A stretch of 64,000 nt of DNA from the NCBI GenBank assembly GCA_011800155.1, contig CM022378.1:1054001-1118000 (forward strand), given 5' to 3'. The stretch comes from Flammulina velutipes (taxonomy: Eukaryota; Basidiomycota; Agaricomycetes; Agaricales; Physalacriaceae). The notes below the pieces were generated by a model. The model did not search any database and was not told where the DNA came from. It saw only the letters and a list, made by a program, of their open reading frames with translations. Shown one piece after another: positions 12,994 through 25,139 of this stretch (position 1 is the first letter of the stretch; every line of letters starts with the position of its first letter). A program made the translations under genes and the position numbers.

Positions 12994-15900
12994 CTAGAAT
13001 AGATTTCCTGCAAACCCATTAAACCTCTGCGCTACGCAAGAAAACGAAACAAGATCACTCACCGACACAATTCTCAGCCCCACAATGACACTTCGAATAA
13101 ACAGCCTGGTCCGTATTCTCCAGTTCAGGTTTTTCCTAACACGACTTATCAGCACAAGATAGATAAACGCGAACAGAACACGCACCCCACCCGTATACGA
13201 GAACGTCAACTCCTCCCCTGGCTGAACATCCTTACACGTGAAGAAGCTCAAGAACGGCTTCTTGAAGTTATCATCATTAATATAACACGCCTCGACCTGA
13301 CAATTCGGGTCGCAGGAATGGTTCTGAAAAAGTAACGTCAGCGTCAGCTATCAATCAGCCACGACAAGGGTACCAACCAGGAAGCGCGTGAACTATGTTA
13401 TGTCAGCTAATGCATAGAAAGAACCAGACGACGAAGAAGCACGTACATTCCCAACATGGTACGCATCAAGAGTAAAATGCAACTCTTCTTCAGATTCCGA
13501 AAGGTCTTCGTTAAGGTCGTCCAACTTGTCCTTAATGTGATGGAAGTCGAGGTCGTATAGGTAAGTCCTGCCCCACTTGTCATATACAAGTCCCCGAGCC
13601 TCCGCCGAAGAAAATGTAAGAATCTCCCCGGAATAGATACCCACAAATGTTCCCTGGGGCATTTTCTTCGTACCAGCGTAGAAGACCCCTGCGAGTGAAC
13701 AAGTCAGCTAAAGACCTCATATGAATGGATATTATACTCACCCCAGCCCTTATCCTGCGTCTTGGATATCTTCACCTCGCATTTGCGTCCCCGCTGAACA
13801 ACCTACCAGTAGTCAGTTCCACGCAGTTGACATTCCGCAAGAAGACCCACCCTATTGCAACAATCATCATCACACCGACACAGCTCATTGCATTCATAGA
13901 TCGGTGTCCCATGCGCCGTGTCCCTAAAGCGCCCATTGGAATCGTACAAGAAATCCCGAAAATCAGGATCAACAGCCGCTTGACGCGCCTTGCACGCGCA
14001 ATTCGGGGACAATGCGCACGAAACAACACAGTCGCACCCAACCAGCCCTTTCCTACTGGGAGGATCAACATCCGCATCATGCCAGATATCGTTCGTATAG
14101 TAGAACTCCCAGGGCGGACAAGGCGTATCATCGATAGTGTTCTCGATGATGACAGGCGGCACGTTTATCTCGCTCTCCGCCACATTACTCGCCATCTCGA
14201 ACTCAAATACCATCCGCAGCTGCGGCTGAGCCCGCGCGTAGTCCGAAAGAGCGTTGATGTGATCATGCAGTCCATGGGGCAAGTCCTGCGTTTTGCGATA
14301 GTCTGGTACCGTCCTGCGTTTCATCTCGCGAATGTCTTCCCAGGTAGTGACTTGGAGGCCTGCGTATATACCAGAAGGATTCCCAAGAGTGGGTTCTGGA
14401 GAGAGTTCGGGGGATCCGGGGCGTGAGCTGGTAGTACTGCTTGGGACGGAACTACCACTGGCATAGTCCGACTCGTCAGCCTGCCACTGATCCCCTGAAC
14501 GACGACGAACAGATCGACGACGTATTGCGAGCTCATCGTCGGACGCGTCGGTGCTCTCGTCTGGAGGAAAGAGCGCCTTTGCGATGTCACTTGCCTAAAA
14601 TTACAGGGTTAGAGACATAGTAACAACGTTAGAAAACACTTTACACTAGACCCAAAAGGTGGATCGTCCTCGAACATATCACCACCCGCATGTTCGTCTA
14701 TGGGCGTATCCAGCGTGAGTGAGGCTAAGCCTTCCGTATTGCTTGTCAACATCTCCTCTGCGGCAGTTCCCGGAGTCGTCCTCGTCGAACCCGCCTCTAA
14801 CGATAGATCACCAATGCCCCGAGTATCAGATACCAACATGTCTCGAGTCTCCTGGTCATTCTCCGGAAGTCTCCCAGGGACGTCGAGCTCTTCTATAGCC
14901 CGTCCTTTTCCCTTCCACTTGCTAGTCATCACATTCTGGTTTCCATTTGCCTCTACTTCTTTCCCATTCCCCTTGCCATTCCTAGACGAAGTACTTGGCT
15001 CGCCAGTGGATGAAGAAGTAATGGTCCGATTACCCACCAATAGCTCCTCTTTCGAGGGCACCTCCCCCTCCTTGATCATCTTCTCGTACTTGTGCCGGTT
15101 CTCCACATACCACGGGAGACTCTTCAGCCTTCTCTGAACAGCCCGAACTGGATTCACAACTCCAGAATCCTTCCGCGACACACTGCGATGAGACGGCTGG
15201 TCAGCCCAGGCCTTTTCCTTTCCTTTCCCCTTGGATGTCCGTCGGACGATGTCATTTGCCGCACTATTAGCGTGCGACGTCTGCGTCAGTGCGTCCGCGA
15301 GGGAGAGGCTTGGGCGTTCAGGTGGCCGTAGTGGCGGTGGTGGTGGTGGCGGAATGTTTTTGGCTTTGGTTACAACGTGATTACGATGAGGAAGAGGATG
15401 CGAAACCGATTTTTCCGAACTCGTCGTTGCATCTAAAGCCAAATCAGAGACCCGAGGCTTGGGAGGTCCAGAGTTCTGTCAAGGATCATGATAAGCTGAG
15501 GAAACAAACAAGTTGTGTTTTCTTACATATGAAGTAGAAATTGAGTTTCTTGCCCCTTCTATAGTACCTGGTCCTCGAGAAGATGAAGCCACAGCGGATA
15601 TTGAGAGGTTCGTGTTTGCCGCAGGTTTAGATGCACTCTGTGGCCTAGAGGTTGAGGAGAAGCCTAGCCATGAACGGGGCTTTCCTTTACTCTGAAGAAC
15701 GGACTGTAGGTCCACAAGATCGCGAGCAGTTGGCGTTCGTTCCTTGGGCGGAATCGTTGTAGCTGTCGGAGTGGCGGGTACATCTGGTACGGATGATGAT
15801 GATGCAAGATTCACATTTGGGTGACTGTTGCTACCTGAGCTAGCCACTGGGACAGAAACACTATGCTTAGCCATATCCATCGGGCCGTCTTCAACGAGAT

Positions 15901-18277
15901 CCAGCATGGGGTCAGACAAGGCGGGTTGAGGTGTCGAGATTGGGGGCGCTTCAGTAACCGGAGAGGAAGGTGCGGAACCTAATAGGGGACTGGGAGTACG
16001 GACAACGGGGGCACTGGGAATTTGGGCGGTAGCAGGACTGGGAGCCCGAGAAATGCTAGGACTGCTGACACGAGGAGGAACGGGACTCTGCAACCTAGCA
16101 GGTCCAGGTCCAGGGCTGGGAGAATGGGTGGATCCAGGATTTGGAGTTGGGGCGGGACTGGGACCAGGAGAATTGGCAGGACTGGAACCAGGAGAATGGG
16201 AGGGAAAGGGACTGGGAGTACGAGCACCAGTAATTGAAGGCGGAGGAGAACCTCGCACGCTCATATTCACATCAGAGTCTGCACCATTTAGGCTTCCCAT
16301 TTCTACATCCATGTCTATTGTCACCCCTGTCTCACCTTCAGAGGCTGTGGGGGATGAAGGTACCAATGACGGAGAACGCGGTCGCCTTGCCGTTGAAGAC
16401 AAGGGAGCTTCACGCTGAAGATCATCCTCAAGTGGATCCACGAGGTCTACGGGCTTGGGTAGAGACGGAGGAGAAGGCGAACGAGGTCTTCTTTCGATTT
16501 GGGGTGAAGGATTACGGGATACCAAATGTCGAGGCAGAGGTGAAGCAGGTGGAGGTGCAACGTCTTCATCGCTACTCAAAAGATCGATGATCTCTGGTGA
16601 TGGTTGTTTAGGACGAGGTTTAGGCTTGGGTTTCACGACCTTGCTCTGCAACTCCTTCCCTTCGTCCGAGCTAATCTCGATGACATCGTCGTCCGACCGA
16701 AAAGCTGAGGACTTCTGCTTTCGCGACTTGAGGAACGATTTGCGAGATTCCGATTTGACAGTGTCAGTGGCCTCCAGACTCTGGCTTCGGACACGCGTAG
16801 CTGCTTTAGATTTGCCTTTGCCATTGGGTTTGACAGATACAGGTGGAGGGGCCTCAATGATTGGCTCATCACTATCACTGTCGATGGTATACACGACAGG
16901 CGCTTTGCCCTTTCCTTTCGTCGTAGCCGCACTAGAGGAAGGCCTCCGAGGTACCGCAGCCGGCTGGTCACTTTCGTTGCCAGAGTTGGACGGCAAGAAA
17001 AGCCCAGTCATCCTCGAAGGGACGGGAGCTGCGTCCTTCGAAGTGGATGCCTTGTGAGTCGCCGACGCAGATCCTTGGCCCAGTTCATCGTCACTTCCAG
17101 GAATAAACAACCCTTTTGAAAACACAGTATGAGTGAAATTCCTGGGATTTTGTTAGTGAGACTACCTGTGTTATTCTTATGGTCCTTCCCCCTGACTGGC
17201 CCGTTTCTTACCAAGTTAGTCTCATCTAAATCATTCTGATCAGAGTGTCCAGACAAATCCTGGGCTGCGGAATTTGAGTAAGTATGATCACCACACCACA
17301 GAAAGGACCAGGACTGGCCTTTCTCCTTCTCTTTGCCTTTTCCAATTAGCGGCGCATGATCCAGAGGATCAGTATCGTCTTCAGACAACCCCGAAGCTAT
17401 TCAAATGTAAGTCCGTGTTTTCCCTGAAGCTTTAAACATACCTTTCTCCTTGCCCTTGCCCTTGTCCAGTGGTGGGCGTGTATGCAAATCTGCAATGCTG
17501 AGCAAAGATAACGCAATGGTGACGATGAAATGACCTACAGGCTGATGCCGGTATCGGCTGTCCTTTTTTCTTCTTGGCCCTTGGAGGAGAAGGTGGAGGG
17601 GGAGACGGGGAGTCAAAGTCACGCTGTCGCTGTCTCTCGTCGCGTGTCCTCTTTACAGGATTCGTCGAAGTCGAGAGCTGGGCGAGAGCATCTTTCTTTA
17701 GGACAAGTTTCTTCTTGGGCTTGGGTGGCTGGGAAGCAGATATAATGGATGTCAGCCATGAAGGGCCTGCTGGTACGTTGGTAGGCTTAGAAGGACCCGC
17801 TTCTGCGTTGGTAGGTTTAGATTTTGGTAGATCCTGACGTTTGGAGAGGCTCTTGACGAGCTTGGACATGGGTTCTGAGGCGGGGAAAGAAGAACGTCGT
17901 GTCGCCGTCGACGGGCCTGCGTGCGCATTAGATACAGATCTTTGTGGCAATCCTGAAGGTCCTGCGAGGGTGTTATTCATAAAGCCAATACTGTGCATTG
18001 AGAACGCCACACACCACCTTTGAACCGTTTGTTTGCGACGCTTGTCGAACCGGCTTGTGCTTTCCTCTTGACTGGGCTGCGTATAGGCACAGGTGCAGGT
18101 GTACTTCCAGCAAGCTGGTCTTCTTCATCTTCTTCGTCGTCGTCGCCAAAGTCTCCGTCTGTCGTTGGTGCTGAATCCGTTGATGCATCTGCAGAAATAG
18201 TTAGGACGCGTCTCGCTGTCTCGACGTCGTCGTCTCTTGCCTCTCTTCGTCTCCCATCCTGGCAGCTCAATAGTCAT
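12994..18277 (-). CDS. Histone H3-K9 methyltransferase, SUV39/Clr4/DIM-5 type, with very long disordered N-terminus
   Basis: Trimethylates histone H3 Lys9 to build heterochromatin, by family. The C-terminal third carries everything needed: pre-SET zinc-cluster cysteines (GCDCVVSCALSPNCACKAR and YECNELCRCDDDCCNR), SET entry GWGVFYAGTKKMPQGTFVGIYSGE, the cofactor motif FTRFLNHSCDPNC, QPGEELTFSYTG, and a post-SET CHCGAENC just before the stop at 12,994. Upstream, exons spanning 14,609-18,270 join in frame into a low-complexity region of more than 900 residues. It is rich in Ser/Pro (long SPSPGP-type runs around 15,980-16,250), with Lys/Glu patches and acidic GSDDEL-type motifs. No chromodomain is visible. 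The start is uncertain: 18,277 is the first ATG, but an intron with branch site CCTAAC and acceptor just before 18,190 suggests the true first exon may be elsewhere. One gene is favoured because the frame continues through each intron. Confidence 0.8.
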
Positions 18278-18647
18278 TTCAGCGTGTCTTCGTCGTCGTC
18301 GTCGTGTGTTGGAGAGCCTGCTCGACGGCCTTCACGTCCCCTTCACTCGGCAATGCAAGTTCGGGGGGAAAGTGGATGGCCCATCACGTGCCCGACGGAT
18401 TTGTCGTGGTAAGCCCCTATGTCCGTTTCAGGAAACAAATCGATAATCGATGGTACTGGTTAGTTGCCACTCTGAGCACTGAGCCTCCAGAATATCTACT
18501 CTGCTAGACTAAGAAGGAGAATCTGCATGCTTCTCTTTCAACGCAACCCTAGATCTTAGCTTTCTCTAGATAGTTCCTTCACATGTGGCCCAAAACTATG
18601 TAGAAGAGCCATTTCCTACATGGTTCAATAGTAAATAAAAGTACAGG
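18278..18647. other. Intergenic region
   Basis: 370 bp between the methyltransferase start and the transporter stop. It includes the methyltransferase promoter and possibly its true first exon (a minus-strand stretch near 18,300-18,360 is open). No other signal is seen. Confidence 0.35.
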
Positions 18648-20746
18648 TCAATACAATGTTTCGACCTTTTCGTCCACGCTCTTTTGGTCAGAGCATCCTA
18701 TCTCAGCGATATAACGGCCGTCTTTTATACGAGCCATTATTGTGGCATGCGCATTCCATGCCGTTACATCTGTTCCAAATAGCTCATCCATGCGCTCTAG
18801 CGGTATCGTTTTTGTTTCTGGAAGGAAGAACTATTCCATGCCATGAGCAAGCAAGCATATACACACCAACGAAGGAAAACTCACATAGACATATGGTATA
18901 GAAACAACCATCAGACTAGCAAAGAAAAAGTACACCCCATAGTCCATGGTACGAAACATCTGCGGCGTGAACCGCGCTATCAAGAAACTGCCCAAAGAAC
19001 CCCCAAGTCAGTACACAAAATAAACATAACACGACTGAAAACTTGCGTGTAAAGCCAATTCGAAGCAGCCATACAAGCCTGCGTGAAAGATCGCACATGC
19101 TGAGGGAAGATTTCCGCCCCAACAACCCATGGCGTGCCATTCCAAGTCGGAGAGTAAAATATGGTCCAGACGTAAAATGCGGCCACCGCGCTACGTCCTC
19201 CTGCATCTATAGATCCAGTAGCGTTACCGGTTGGGTTGGCGACGGCAATGTAGGCACCAATATAAAACATGCTGATAGCCCCACCAACGGAGCCCCCAAT
19301 AAGGAGCGGGCGACGACCTAGCTGGTCAACGAGATATAGTAAGAACACCAGAGCACCTAGGAGCTTGACTTCAAGATAATTAGATTTCAAATGGTGATAA
19401 TTGTGCGGGAAACGGGAAGCTCACTTATACCGTAGACACCAGTCGTCAGCAGAGAAGTACTATCGCCGACAATACCCAGAGACTTGAAAATCGTCGGGGA
19501 GTAATAATTTATCGCGTTGATACCAGTAGCGTTTTGCCATGCAAATAAACTAGAGCCGAGGAGCAGCCTATAAATCAGCCTCCCATCTGCGAATACAGTT
19601 TTCATGGGTCCGAAGAACCCAGCACCAGCCAAGCTGCGCTCGTGCGCTACGGCTGTCTCGATCTCACGCATTTCCTGAACGACGTACGGCGCTTCAGCTG
19701 GAAGATGCCGGAGATACGCTAGGTTCTTGAGAGCTAGCTCGTTGCGATCACGAGTGACAAGGAAACGAGGCGACTCGGTGAGGAAGAAGGAACCGACGAA
19801 GAGCATGCCACCTGGCTAACAAGAATGTCAAAATAGATAGTGAAGAGAAACGAAACTCAACAAACCACTAGCTGAACAGCGAAGGCGATGAGCCACTGCT
19901 TGTGGCTTGGGCCAATATGCTGGGTGACGCCATAATTTATCCAAAACCCTAGTCAACAATAAGCGTCAGCCAGAAAACTAGTCAAATGGCATACCAGTTA
20001 CGCCACCAATTTGCCAACACAGCTCATACAAGCCAATGAGTCTACCTCGGATCGCAGGAGGAGATATCTCAGCAACATAAATCGGCTGAGAAGCATTTTA
20101 GGCCCGGGCATGGTCACACAACTCAAAGAGTAACAAACCGCCAAATTGGACGCAGCACCAATAGCAAGGCCGACAATGACACGACCACCGTAGATTATGC
20201 CCAAGCCAGTTTTGTCACTGCAAGAGCAAGAACAAGACTATGAGGGGACTGTATCACAGAGGGGAGAGACATTACCCACGATGCGACGGTTTGGAGGATA
20301 GAACCGACGCAGAACACGACACCAGCGATGATGAGCCCGACTCTGCGTCCCCAGAAGTAGCCAATGGGATAGCCGAGGATTGCACCGAAGAAGCAACTAC
20401 AGTATGGTAGAGCTCACATCAGATGATAGTAGAAATGGCCAGATGACGAGTTGACGAACCCCGCCTGGTACATAGACACAATGTTAGCACTGATGAGGTC
20501 CAACTCAACCTTTTCCTTATCGACAAGACTGAACTCTTGCTTGAAGGACCCAAGCGAGATCGACGTGCCAATAAAAGCCGAGTCATATCTGGAACACATT
20601 CCCAGTGAGTCTGGTTCTGTTCTATAGAAGGAAACCGACCCAATCATGACAGCGGCAAAGGTAGCAATCGTCGCGTTGAAGTATATTCTCCATGAGTAGA
20701 CTTCGGGAGGGGTTGGACGGTCCTCGACGCGAACCAGTCTGACCAT
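18648..20746 (-). CDS. MFS sugar porter (quinate/hexose-type transporter)
   Basis: Twelve-helix proton-coupled plasma-membrane transporter of the sugar porter family. The protein starts MVRLVRVEDRPTPPEVYSWR and continues into a first helix with the YDSAFIGT motif, a start typical of fungal quinate-permease-like sugar porters. Sugar-porter motifs seen in order: GRVIVGLAIGAAS, PESPR-type (TESPRFLV), a cytoplasmic loop with LRHLPAEAPYVVQE, helix 7 QNATGINAINYYSPTIF, DQLGRRPLLIGG, and near the C-terminus PETKTIPLERMDELF. At least eight introns. Substrate cannot be read from sequence; quinate or hexose are both possible. Ends at 18,648. Confidence 0.87.
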
Positions 20747-21208
20747 ATTCGATGGGTGGGAGGATGGGAATTCGAAAGGAACGCAGATGTAGATGTATAG
20801 ATTTTTTCGGAGTCAATGTTTACCCCACACGGGCACGCGTATGATGGTGTCACGAGAGCCTGCGAGAGCGCGCCATCGCTCTGGCTTTGAAGTTTGAACA
20901 AACAAGTGTGTCGTTGCATACCCAGATGGACAACGTCAAGTAATGCTCCTAGATGGTAGAGAAATGCACCTAAAATTGGGAGACATGGTCGTTGCAGTGG
21001 TCGAACGATCCAAGCATGGCCAAATACATAAATCCGATTATATCCGAAATCATTGACTGTGTGGCGTAGAGATGAACGCAACGGAAGGCATCCATTACAG
21101 ACCCCATTTTAAAATAAATCCTTTGACACAGAAGTGAGTTTGACTGACCAAAAGAAAAATGTAAAAGCAACGTTGGAACAGACTTGTCATACAGAGAATG
21201 GTCCAGCA
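20747..21208. other. Intergenic region
   Basis: About 460 bp between the transporter start and the peroxidase stop. There are AT-rich stretches but I see no coding or repeat signal. Confidence 0.4.
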
Positions 21209-22095
21209 TTACATGGCGGTAGACCCACTAGCCCTAAGGTCCTTCATCATCGCGCCAACATCCGTAGCCACCGTCCTCGCATCCACAAGCCCAATCGTCT
21301 TCTTATTCCCAACAACCAGCCAAGGACCCGGGATTCGCTCCTCCACCAAAAACTCGCGCAAACGATCCATCGGGATCCCTTCGTGTCTCCGAGCCTCCAC
21401 CTTCAGAGACGACGACGGCAAGGGAGACTTGAGCACAGCCCACATCAGCCCACTCTCGCCTAGCGCGATCTGCTGGTGAAGACCACTCAGCGTCTCCTGC
21501 CTCTTCTCCCGCTGGATACGCAACAGCGCCAAGTCGCGCAGCGTCATCCCCTTCCCCGAATCGCCTACGATCTTCTCAAGATCGTTCCACATGTCCCGTA
21601 CTGGCTCGTGGCCCGGGCGATCCGCGTGTATGAGGCTAGCGCGATGAGCGAATTTGCGAGGCCCGAACGAAGACAGACTCGCGAGGTCAAGTGTCCAGTC
21701 CACCTTCAGGCTGGGAACGAAGCCAAGAGAGAACGCGTGACGGCGGAAGCGAATTCGAAATTTGCCGTAGAGGAAGAACGCTGGGAGAACGAGAAGGAGT
21801 GCAAGCAGCCATGATAACGCGTAGACGGTTTTGAGTGCTCGAAAGAGATCAAGGAATGAGATTGCTTGTCCGGATCTGGGTCTGTACATGGGTAAATCGT
21901 CAGGTTGAATGGATAGATACTGAGCACAGAGGCTCACATAAATCCACAATTAGCAAGGGCGTTGAGACCAGGACATGGTCCCCGCGCTTGTCGAAGTTCG
22001 GTTTTGGCGGGAAGAACGTACTCGTTGACACTGCAGAGGCTGGAAGCAGAGGCAGAAACAGGTTCAGGAATGGTTTCAACAGCGGTGAGAGTCAT
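21209..22095 (-). CDS. Heme-thiolate peroxidase-like protein (family 2 / UPO type) with altered catalytic motif
   Basis: Two exons joined at GF|I (intron about 21,888-21,945) give roughly 275 aa, like short UPO/chloroperoxidase-family proteins. The heme-thiolate Cys motif is clear (RGPCPGLNALANCGFIPRSG). It is followed by AISFLDLFRALKTVYALSW and a hydrophobic segment (LLALLLVLPAFFLYG) that may be a membrane anchor. The C-terminus has the family's GESGLMWAV, PMDRLREFLVEERIP and KTIGL blocks. The region that in active enzymes reads E-H-D-A-S-L reads FAHRASLIHAD here, so Glu and Asp are replaced by Ala and Arg. Family membership is secure; peroxygenase activity is doubtful. There is no secretion signal. 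The start at 22,095 is the first ATG before the Cys motif. Confidence 0.78.
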
Positions 22096-22652
22096 CGTCG
22101 TTAAGCGTTTCCGTCTGTAGTCGAATTCGAATAGCCAGAGAGATAGAAAAGGCGAGTCGAGAATTACGCCAGAAACTTGAAAGAATGTTGATAGGAATGG
22201 AACGAAAGTAACGTCCTGCGCTTTGTTGAAATGTGAGAATAGAAATGAAGATAGAAATGTTGAAGAACGAAAGGAGCTGGTGATGGTAGGAGTGCAAGCA
22301 GCTACTTCTACCTGGGGCCCGTGTGGCGTTTGTCAGTCAATCAAGTTTCTGCCCTGGATCAATCGTTATCAGCCGCATAAAGTTGAAAACATGAATCCTC
22401 ATTAAATGCCCGAGCTAAAGCGTATCATCGCAGGCAGAGTACTAGGGAGCAAGCGGTACGCCACACTTGAGTCAAGTCGGCTCCGTCTCTCAACTCCTAT
22501 GGTACACAGCATGAAAGCGAAGTAAATAAATACCCGAAATAAACAATCCAACTACATCATACACCGCCAGTTAACCGACTAGAGATAAACGGATGGGAAG
22601 CATTATACAGACGATACAGTAGTAAAAGATAGCAATGAGCGCACAAAAAGTG
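22096..22652. other. Intergenic region
   Basis: 557 bp between the peroxidase start and the HPC2 stop. It is AT-rich and purine-rich on the plus strand, with no gene recognised. Confidence 0.4.
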
Positions 22653-24415
22653 CTATGAATCATTCTCCATCTGCTCCTTCTCGAGACGTTTCTTAATCGC
22701 AGAGACTGAAGCAGGATTAACGACAATGGAGGACATGAAAACATGAAAACTCACCATCTCGACTAATTTGACCGCTCGACATCCACCCTTCTGGAAACAC
22801 CGCGACAATCTTCTGGTACAACACTTTGCGCAGGCCCTGCTCCGATACCTGGATAACCGAATTCTCCAACTGGCTGAAGAGCAGTTAGGGAAGGAAGTCA
22901 TAAACGATATTGAAAGCGCGTACTTTTTCTCATTCTCCAGTCGACAGCACTCGTTACTGAGCAGCACGAGCTCCCAGACGATATTTTTCATCTGATCCGT
23001 CATCCTGTATTTCTTCTGTGGTGGATGCGCGTCGCGGTCGGCCTTTCCGTCTTCGCCCTTCTCCCCGTCCTTGTCCCCGTCGACGTCTGCATCTCCACCT
23101 TTGTTTTCCAGATCGTCTCCTGTAGGCGTTCCAGGCCGTGTGGGAGGCGCAGGTGATGCCTCGCCATTGTTGAACCCCAATCCCAGCTTTTTTGCCATTC
23201 GCACTCGCTCCTGCCGTCGGTCCCAAGCCACAACAGCATTTTGCCAGTCTTCTTCCGCCTTTTTGAAACCATCCTTGGATATCTTGGCTAATTCTGCTAA
23301 GAGTTTCTCTTGCCGTTGCTGGAGCATTTGTGTATGTTCCAAAAACACGGTACGCTTGATAAGTTTAGACATTGTGAATTTGTTGTATGGAAAGAGGGTG
23401 GGCATGAGGTTGAAGAAGTCGTCGTCGTATTCGTCGTGTTCGATAGCAACGAGCGCAGTTTTCGCAAGTATGGGTTTGATCGTTGGGGGAAATTTGCCCT
23501 TGGCTGACCAGTCTTCATGGGCCACGGCCGCCTTGAGCTCTTCAAGGGCGACCTTAACAGCTGGATGGAAGCATGTCTAGAGACAATAAGAGACAATTCG
23601 GTATCAAAGTGTATACTCACAATGTCAACAATCTTGCGTTTCTTGCCGTTCTCCACGACGCTGATATAGCGCTTGCGTTTCTGACCGGCACTGGCAGCTG
23701 GTTCACCGTGGTCGTCGTCGTCGCTACCATCGATGGCTATAGGTGACTCGCGTGCGCCTTCCGGGACGCTTGAAGATATCTTGACGCGAGACTTTGGTTT
23801 CATAGGTTTGTCTTTTTCCTTGACGAGGGCGACCTGGCCAGACGAGACGTAAAAGCCTCGTTGCTTGGTCTGTGCGAAGAACTTTCGTTCGTCAATTGCG
23901 AGTTCCGAGTCGTCGATAAAGGGATCGTTCGTGTCGTAGTATTCAGCGTTAAAGTTCTTTCGCTGCACGCGAGTCAGTGTCATATTATGCGGGAACAGTG
24001 TCCACACCTTTTTCTTCTTGCCGATATTTGTGGCGGGAGACGCTTCCACCTCGGGCTCCTGCTCACTGTCACTGGTATCGGCAGCCTTGGCAATCTCGAG
24101 CACCTCCTCGCGCTGTCCAGTCTCCAGAGCTAGCCTGCTAATGTCGACTTCGTAGTTCTCTGGGCCACCGAGAGTGATTTCCAGTCGTATTGTACGCAGA
24201 GGCGGTGGTCGAACGACGGGCGGCGGTGTTGGGGAATGGTGGACCTTGCGCTCGCTCTTTGGTTTCTTCGGCGTCGAAGGCGGTGCGGCTGCCAGCACTG
24301 GCGGTGGCGGTGTTGGCGACGACGACGAGCGCATCTCGACGTCGACGTCCATGATGATGATGGTTGCAGAGAGAGCGCCAAATTCGGACTTGCCTTCCAC
24401 GTTCATCTTGTTCAT
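22653..24415 (-). CDS. HPC2: HPC2/ubinuclein-domain protein, HIR histone chaperone complex subunit
   Basis: Nuclear subunit of the HIR (HIRA) complex, which deposits H3-H4 independently of replication. The Hpc2-related domain is diagnostic: [18 protein letters not shown] followed by [13 protein letters not shown] (around residues 175-220). Before it lies a Pro/Ser-rich acidic N-terminus. After it comes a helical ubinuclein middle region ([43 protein letters not shown]) and a C-terminal [24 protein letters not shown]. Introns near 23,585-23,630, 22,880-22,930 and 22,690-22,750 are canonical. Start choice: ATG 24,415 is the longest; ATG 24,352 ([12 protein letters not shown]) is an alternative that leaves room for the divergent coatomer gene. 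Confidence 0.85.
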
Positions 24416-24423
24416 CGCCAACC

Positions 24424-25139
24424 AGTCCGTTTCTTTTCTTTTGCGCTCACTGCTCTCTCATTTTCTGCAGTGAATCTTTCTTTATATTCCATCAACGCCT
24501 TTGTGCTGCTCGACTCGGATGGCCATCGCGTACTCGCAAAGTACTATCGTCCAAAAGCTCTCGAAGCGACCACCGGCGTCGCCAACAGTGACCTCCTTAC
24601 GTTGAAGGACCAAAAAGCATTCGAGAAAGGCCTCTGGCAAAAGACAAAGAAGGCTGGCGGTGCGTAATCATTTCTGTCCAGCAACTGCTTGACCCAATTC
24701 AATGCGACAGGCGATATCATCTTGTACGATGGCAAGCTCGCAGTCTACAAACACTCTCTCGACTTGATAGTATACTTCATTGGCGGACCCCAAGAGAACG
24801 AACTTATGCTAGTCAGCGCGCTGAACGCCTTCATCGACGCCATTTCCCTACTGCTACGGAACCAGCTAGAGAAAAGAGCCGTCTTGGAGAACCTAGATAT
24901 GGTTTTACTCTGTCTCGATGAATGTGTGGACGATGGGTTAGTGTTCTCAAAATTCCACCTCGCCTAACTCACTAAATTCTAACCACAGCATCATTGTCGA
25001 CACAGATTCCACCGCCATCGCCTCGCGCGTCAGCCGACCGCGAGCAGATACAACAGACATCGTCATCAACGAGCAGTCGATAAAGAGCGCGATACAGACA
25101 ATGCGGGAAAAGATGCAGCAGACTATGGGTCAATTCTAG
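24424..25139 (+). CDS. RET3: Coatomer subunit zeta (COPI)
   Basis: Small subunit of the F-COPI part of coatomer, in Golgi-to-ER vesicle coats. The longin-like fold begins [25 protein letters not shown], then [67 protein letters not shown], and ends [16 protein letters not shown], the normal length (188 aa). The exon beginning at 24,471 starts with TGAATCTT directly after a strong TTTTCTGCAG acceptor. The only initiator that fits is ATG formed by splicing A24424 to TG24471 across a 46-nt intron with donor GTCCGT. Further exons: 24471-24659, 24711-24936, 24989-25139. Divergent from, and overlapping the 5' end of, HPC2. Confidence 0.88.

Noticed and set aside
16020..16420. Plus-strand frames with Gly/Arg-rich repeats
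   Set aside because: They are the complement of the Ser/Pro-rich region of the H3K9 methyltransferase; the minus-strand frame continues in phase across introns.
22880..22930. Apparent frame error at the HPC2 exon junction
   Set aside because: Careful reading gives TTCAG|CCAGTTGG, a normal GT-AG junction that keeps the frame (…NEKNQLENSV…).
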